7,993 nucleotides of DNA from Actinomycetota bacterium (GTDB lineage Bacteria; Actinomycetota; Thermoleophilia; Miltoncostaeales; Miltoncostaeaceae). Positions 5,749 to 7,993 of the stretch are shown piece after piece. The stretch lies in contig CANJMX010000067.1 in NCBI GenBank assembly GCA_947475125.1, forward strand, positions 1 through 7,993, read 5' to 3'. Both the position numbers and the translations under genes were made by a program. The notes under the pieces were generated by a model. That model made no database searches. It was given only the letters and a program-made list of their open reading frames with translations, and had not been told where the DNA came from. Position 1 is the first letter of the stretch, and each line of letters opens with the position of its first letter.

Positions 5749-7419
5749 CTACTTCACCCGCGCGACCTTCACCGCCTGTGCCATCACCGCGCTGGTGGGT
5801 GCGAGGGCCTTGGTGGTGACGGTCCACGTGCCCTTGGTGAGGCGGATGCGGCACGTGTAGGTGCGCGCGACGGCCTTTCCCTTACCGCTTGTATTCACCT
5901 TGCAGGTGCCCTTCGCGGCCGCCGCCGTGGCCCACGCGAGCTCACGTGACAGGGTGCGTGCACCCGACGTTGCTGTCTGGCTCACCCGTGTTGCGCCCGC
6001 CGGAAGCGTTCCCGACGTGGTGCACGTCGCACCGCTGCATCGGACGGCTGCGCCTCGCAGGACAGGAGGCGACGTGATTGCTGGCGCTGAGGCTGCCGGT
6101 GTGGCAACCGGTGCGGCCGGCGGACTCGGGCTCGTGGTTGCGGCGAGCACCTTCCACTGTGCGTAGAGGACGGTGTTGCCAGTGATCGCGAACGTGTCTG
6201 TCGGGGCGTAGGACGTGCCGGATCCATCTGCAGCCGTATTCCAGCCGTCGAACGTGTAGCCGTCGCGGGTCAATCGATCGTCATTGGGGAAGTCGCAGGT
6301 GAGGTCGGTGCGGTGGTTGTCGCATACCGTCACGATGTAGCCCGCGAGGTACGGCCCCCAGTGGTCGCCCCCCACCGTGCCGCCCGTGGCGCCGTTTCCG
6401 TCGTACGTCACCGTGTACGTCGTGCCAACGAAGATGAGGGTCACATCTCCGGACAACGCCGGGTCCAGAACGCGTGAGACCTCACCGCGCCAGGAGCCAC
6501 CTGTGCCACCATAATTGTTATAGGCGGCGCGCCCGATCAATCTTTCCGGCTTCACGTACGAGCCACCACCCCCACCACCTGAACCGTCATTGGTGGCAAT
6601 GGCGTCAAAGGGGGGGCCCGGAGGACACGTCACGGGGGCGGCCCTCTGGACAAATCCTCCTCCACCACCACCCCCGTAGCCGTCCCCGCCGCCGCCGCCT
6701 CGATCGCTACTGCCGACTTCGCCGCCGCCACTGCCGCCGGCGCCACCCGTGGCCCACGAGGAACCGCTCCCGCCATTTGTGCCAATGAGGGGCGACCGCA
6801 CCACGCCGCCGAGACCAGCAGAGCCATGGAGGCCCCCACCGGCAATGCCAGGGGCATCGAACTGACCCGTCTCAGCAGCGCCATCGGGGCCCGACCCGGC
6901 TCGGCCCCCGTCTCCCCGCGACGCACAGCGCCTGCCGTAGCCACCACCGCCGCCGCCGCCTGCGACAGCGATCACGCTGTCAGCGCTCGGGTTCATGCTG
7001 GCACCCTCGTAGATCGCGCTGAATCCGCCACCGGTGCCCCCCATGAGGGGCCCTCTTGCAGCCCCGCCACCTCCGGCCTTGACAGTGAGATGTGTTGATA
7101 CCGAAGGCGAGAGCGAGGCAACGACTCGGGCACCAGCGCCGCCGCTGTAGCCGTCGGAGCCCGACGAAGTTCCGCCGGCGCCGCCGCCCCCTCCGCGCAC
7201 GGTGACATCAATCCTGGTGGTGCCAAGGGGGATGGAGATAGTGGCTGCCTCTGCCTCTGCCTCGGTGAGTTGGCACTGCACCGTTGCCGTTCCGTCGGCT
7301 CCCAGCGTCGGCGTAACGGTGTCGCAGTGGGTGACGGGTGTCGCCCCGGCAGTGGCCGCCGCGACGGCGAGCAAGCCGATGGCCATCGACGTGATGTAAG
7401 AGACCGGGGTTCGGGGCAA
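5749..7419 (-). CDS. Large secreted protein: polyglycine domain, InlB-type B-repeat, four-cysteine tail
   Basis: The start chosen is TTG 7419 (556 residues), which gives a signal peptide with an Arg-bearing head, the core MAIGLLAVAAATAGA and a likely cut near residue 26. ATG 7386 would remove the basic head, and the longer frame to 7548 adds unrelated residues. Upstream AAAGG is a weak ribosome site. The mature chain has four parts. First, a beta-like entry segment leads into a glycine-rich domain (about 73-300) with GGGGGGGYG and GGGGGGSYV runs, like bacterial glycine-rich surface domains. Second, an InlB B-repeat (Listeria-Bacteroides repeat, about 335-423) shows TYTVTYDGNG, RDGYTFDGWNTAADGSGT and LYAQWK, with an inserted loop holding two cysteines. 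Third comes a Pro/Ala/Ser linker (about 424-455). Fourth, the tail has C461, C466, C506 and C523 and ends in a basic stretch. There is no LPxTG or C-terminal membrane anchor. A surface or matrix role is inferred; the ligand is unknown. Confidence 0.88.
   Translation of the reverse strand: MPRTPVSYITSMAIGLLAVAAATAGATPVTHCDTVTPTLGADGTATVQCQLTEAEAEAATISIPLGTTRIDVTVRGGGGGAGGTSSGSDGYSGGAGARVVASLSPSVSTHLTVKAGGGGAARGPLMGGTGGGFSAIYEGASMNPSADSVIAVAGGGGGGGYGRRCASRGDGGRAGSGPDGAAETGQFDAPGIAGGGLHGSAGLGGVVRSPLIGTNGGSGSSWATGGAGGSGGGEVGSSDRGGGGGDGYGGGGGGGFVQRAAPVTCPPGPPFDAIATNDGSGGGGGGSYVKPERLIGRAAYNNYGGTGGSWRGEVSRVLDPALSGDVTLIFVGTTYTVTYDGNGATGGTVGGDHWGPYLAGYIVTVCDNHRTDLTCDFPNDDRLTRDGYTFDGWNTAADGSGTSYAPTDTFAITGNTVLYAQWKVLAATTSPSPPAAPVATPAASAPAITSPPVLRGAAVRCSGATCTTSGTLPAGATRVSQTATSGARTLSRELAWATAAAAKGTCKVNTSGKGKAVARTYTCRIRLTKGTWTVTTKALAPTSAVMAQAVKVARVK
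6555..7200 (-). repeat. Glycine-codon low-complexity tract
   Basis: This part of the large surface-protein gene is dominated by GGN codons, seen on the + strand as runs of ccaccaccc and ccgccgccg. It encodes repeated Gly runs of five to eight residues separated by short Ser, Asp, Tyr and Phe segments. The tract is imperfect, not a tandem array with a fixed unit. It produces spurious open frames on both strands and is a likely site of slippage or assembly error. Confidence 0.75.
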
Positions 7420-7547
7420 GGAGTGGCCTTTGAGGGGCGATGGACACTGATGCGATAGTCGAAAACTATACCGCCCAGGTGGGCGCCGTCGCGGTTGATG
7501 GTTCGGGGTATCCTCCCGCCACGCGCACACGACCACGGAGGCTCCCA
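7420..7547. promoter_or_regulatory. Divergent intergenic region between two envelope genes
   Basis: These 128 bases separate the - strand surface-protein gene from the + strand lipoprotein gene and must hold both promoters. For the - strand, TATAGT (7470 to 7465) is a plausible -10 about 46 bases from TTG 7419. For the + strand, TATCCT (7509-7514) is a plausible -10 about 34 bases from TTG 7548. Neither has a good -35. The A+T-rich inverted repeat ATAGT-CGAAA-ACTAT (7455-7469) overlaps the - strand -10 and could be an operator, though five-base arms are weak evidence. Confidence 0.4.
7537..7541 (+). promoter_or_regulatory. Ribosome-binding site that fixes the start at TTG 7548
   Basis: GGAGG lies six bases before TTG 7548, an ideal spacing. 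The in-frame ATG at 7560 would be 18 bases away, too far, so TTG is the preferred start. Confidence 0.8.
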
Positions 7548-7993
7548 TTGCGTCAGCGAATGACTCGACTGCTTGTTGTCCCGTTCGTGCTCACCGGCGG
7601 TTTGCTGGCTGTTGCCGGTTGCGGTGGGTCCTCCAACACCGAGACCTCAGGCACTGCGGCCAGTGCGGCATCGCCGGTTGCGGAGGCGGTTGTGGCGCTT
7701 AACGACCCTGACAACGGACTGAGTACCGCCTGGGCCGAGAGCGGGGGTGGGGGTGGCACCGCGGCGAACCTCGCGGCGCCGTCGGTGATCCTCGCGCCGG
7801 GCTACACGTGCCAGCTGGTCGTCACCGACACAGGGGTATCGCTGTTCTTGCAGGAGCCGGGCGACCGACTGCCCAACGTGTTCGACTGGACCAGGAGCGG
7901 GGGAGTGGTGTCGCAGCCGAGCGTGCCCGCATCGGCACCCAAGGGCGGGACGCCATGCACGCTGAACGACTCGTGGGTAATTGCACTGAAGTA
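7548..7993 (+). CDS. Lipoprotein of unknown function, cut off by the window end
   Basis: The frame is open from TTG 7548 to the last base with no stop; at least 148 residues are visible. The N-terminus is a lipoprotein signal: basic head RQRMTR, hydrophobic core LLVVPFVLTGGLLAVA, then lipobox VAGC with the lipidated cysteine at C25, followed by the usual GGSS and a Ser/Thr/Ala-rich tether. The mature protein should be anchored to the outer face of the membrane. A GGGGG linker (near residue 67) precedes a more structured part with two further cysteines (YTC and TPC) and aromatic positions FDW and DSW. I do not recognise the domain. Its divergent arrangement with the large secreted protein suggests shared regulation or a shared envelope role, which is an inference from position only. 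Starting at ATG 7560 would still keep the lipobox. Confidence 0.85.
   Translation, partial: MRQRMTRLLVVPFVLTGGLLAVAGCGGSSNTETSGTAASAASPVAEAVVALNDPDNGLSTAWAESGGGGGTAANLAAPSVILAPGYTCQLVVTDTGVSLFLQEPGDRLPNVFDWTRSGGVVSQPSVPASAPKGGTPCTLNDSWVIALK

Noticed and set aside
6150..6420. InlB-type repeat as a sign of a Listeria-like invasin or pathogen
   Set aside because: B-repeats are widespread in free-living bacteria. There are no leucine-rich repeats, GW modules or sortase signal here.
6474..7226. Several open frames within the glycine-rich tract, on both strands
   Set aside because: They are by-products of GGN-codon repetition in the real - strand gene; their His/Arg- or Ala-rich translations look like no protein.
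1..7993. CRISPR array, transposase, toxin-antitoxin or defence system
   Set aside because: No regularly spaced direct repeats, transposase motifs or recognisable toxin, antitoxin or nuclease domains were found in any frame.

Overview
The window is high-GC bacterial DNA with two parts. Positions 1 to about 4508 hold conserved housekeeping genes, all on the + strand. Positions about 4520 to 7993 hold accessory genes for the cell surface. The order obg, proB, proA, nadD, rsfS is a classic bacterial arrangement and common in Actinomycetota. With the base composition, GTG and TTG starts and GC-rich hairpins, it suggests an actinobacterium, perhaps an uncultured deep-branching one. The lineage is an inference; there is no rRNA to test it.

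Housekeeping block: a GTPase of the Obg family (40-969) overlaps glutamate 5-kinase proB (966-2078) by 4 bases. Gamma-glutamyl phosphate reductase proA (2091-3353) and nicotinate-nucleotide adenylyltransferase nadD (3358-3945) follow at 12 and 4 bases. proB and proA carry out the first two steps of proline synthesis, nadD makes NAD, and Obg and RsfS act on the ribosome. rsfS follows, but its homologous reading frame extends about 22 codons upstream of the first usable start codon (GTG 4071). A good Shine-Dalgarno site sits exactly upstream of a TCG codon where a start would be expected. A tRNA-Ala(GGC) gene with a -10 box (4375-4380) and a strong hairpin terminator (4473-4508) closes the block.

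Accessory block: just past the tRNA terminator lies an orphan coding fragment (about 4520-4820, +) with no credible start. It resembles the last ~96 residues of the large protein encoded at 5749-7419 on the other strand, including four cysteines at nearly the same spacing. On the - strand are a small secreted protein of unknown family (4909-5628) and the large secreted protein itself (signal peptide, polyglycine domain, InlB-type B-repeat, Pro/Ala linker, four-cysteine tail). A lipoprotein gene (7548 to the window edge, +) diverges from the large gene across a 128-base intergenic region. All three accessory products carry export signals, so this looks like a small cell-envelope gene set next to a tRNA. 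No mobile-element enzyme, CRISPR array or defence gene is visible.
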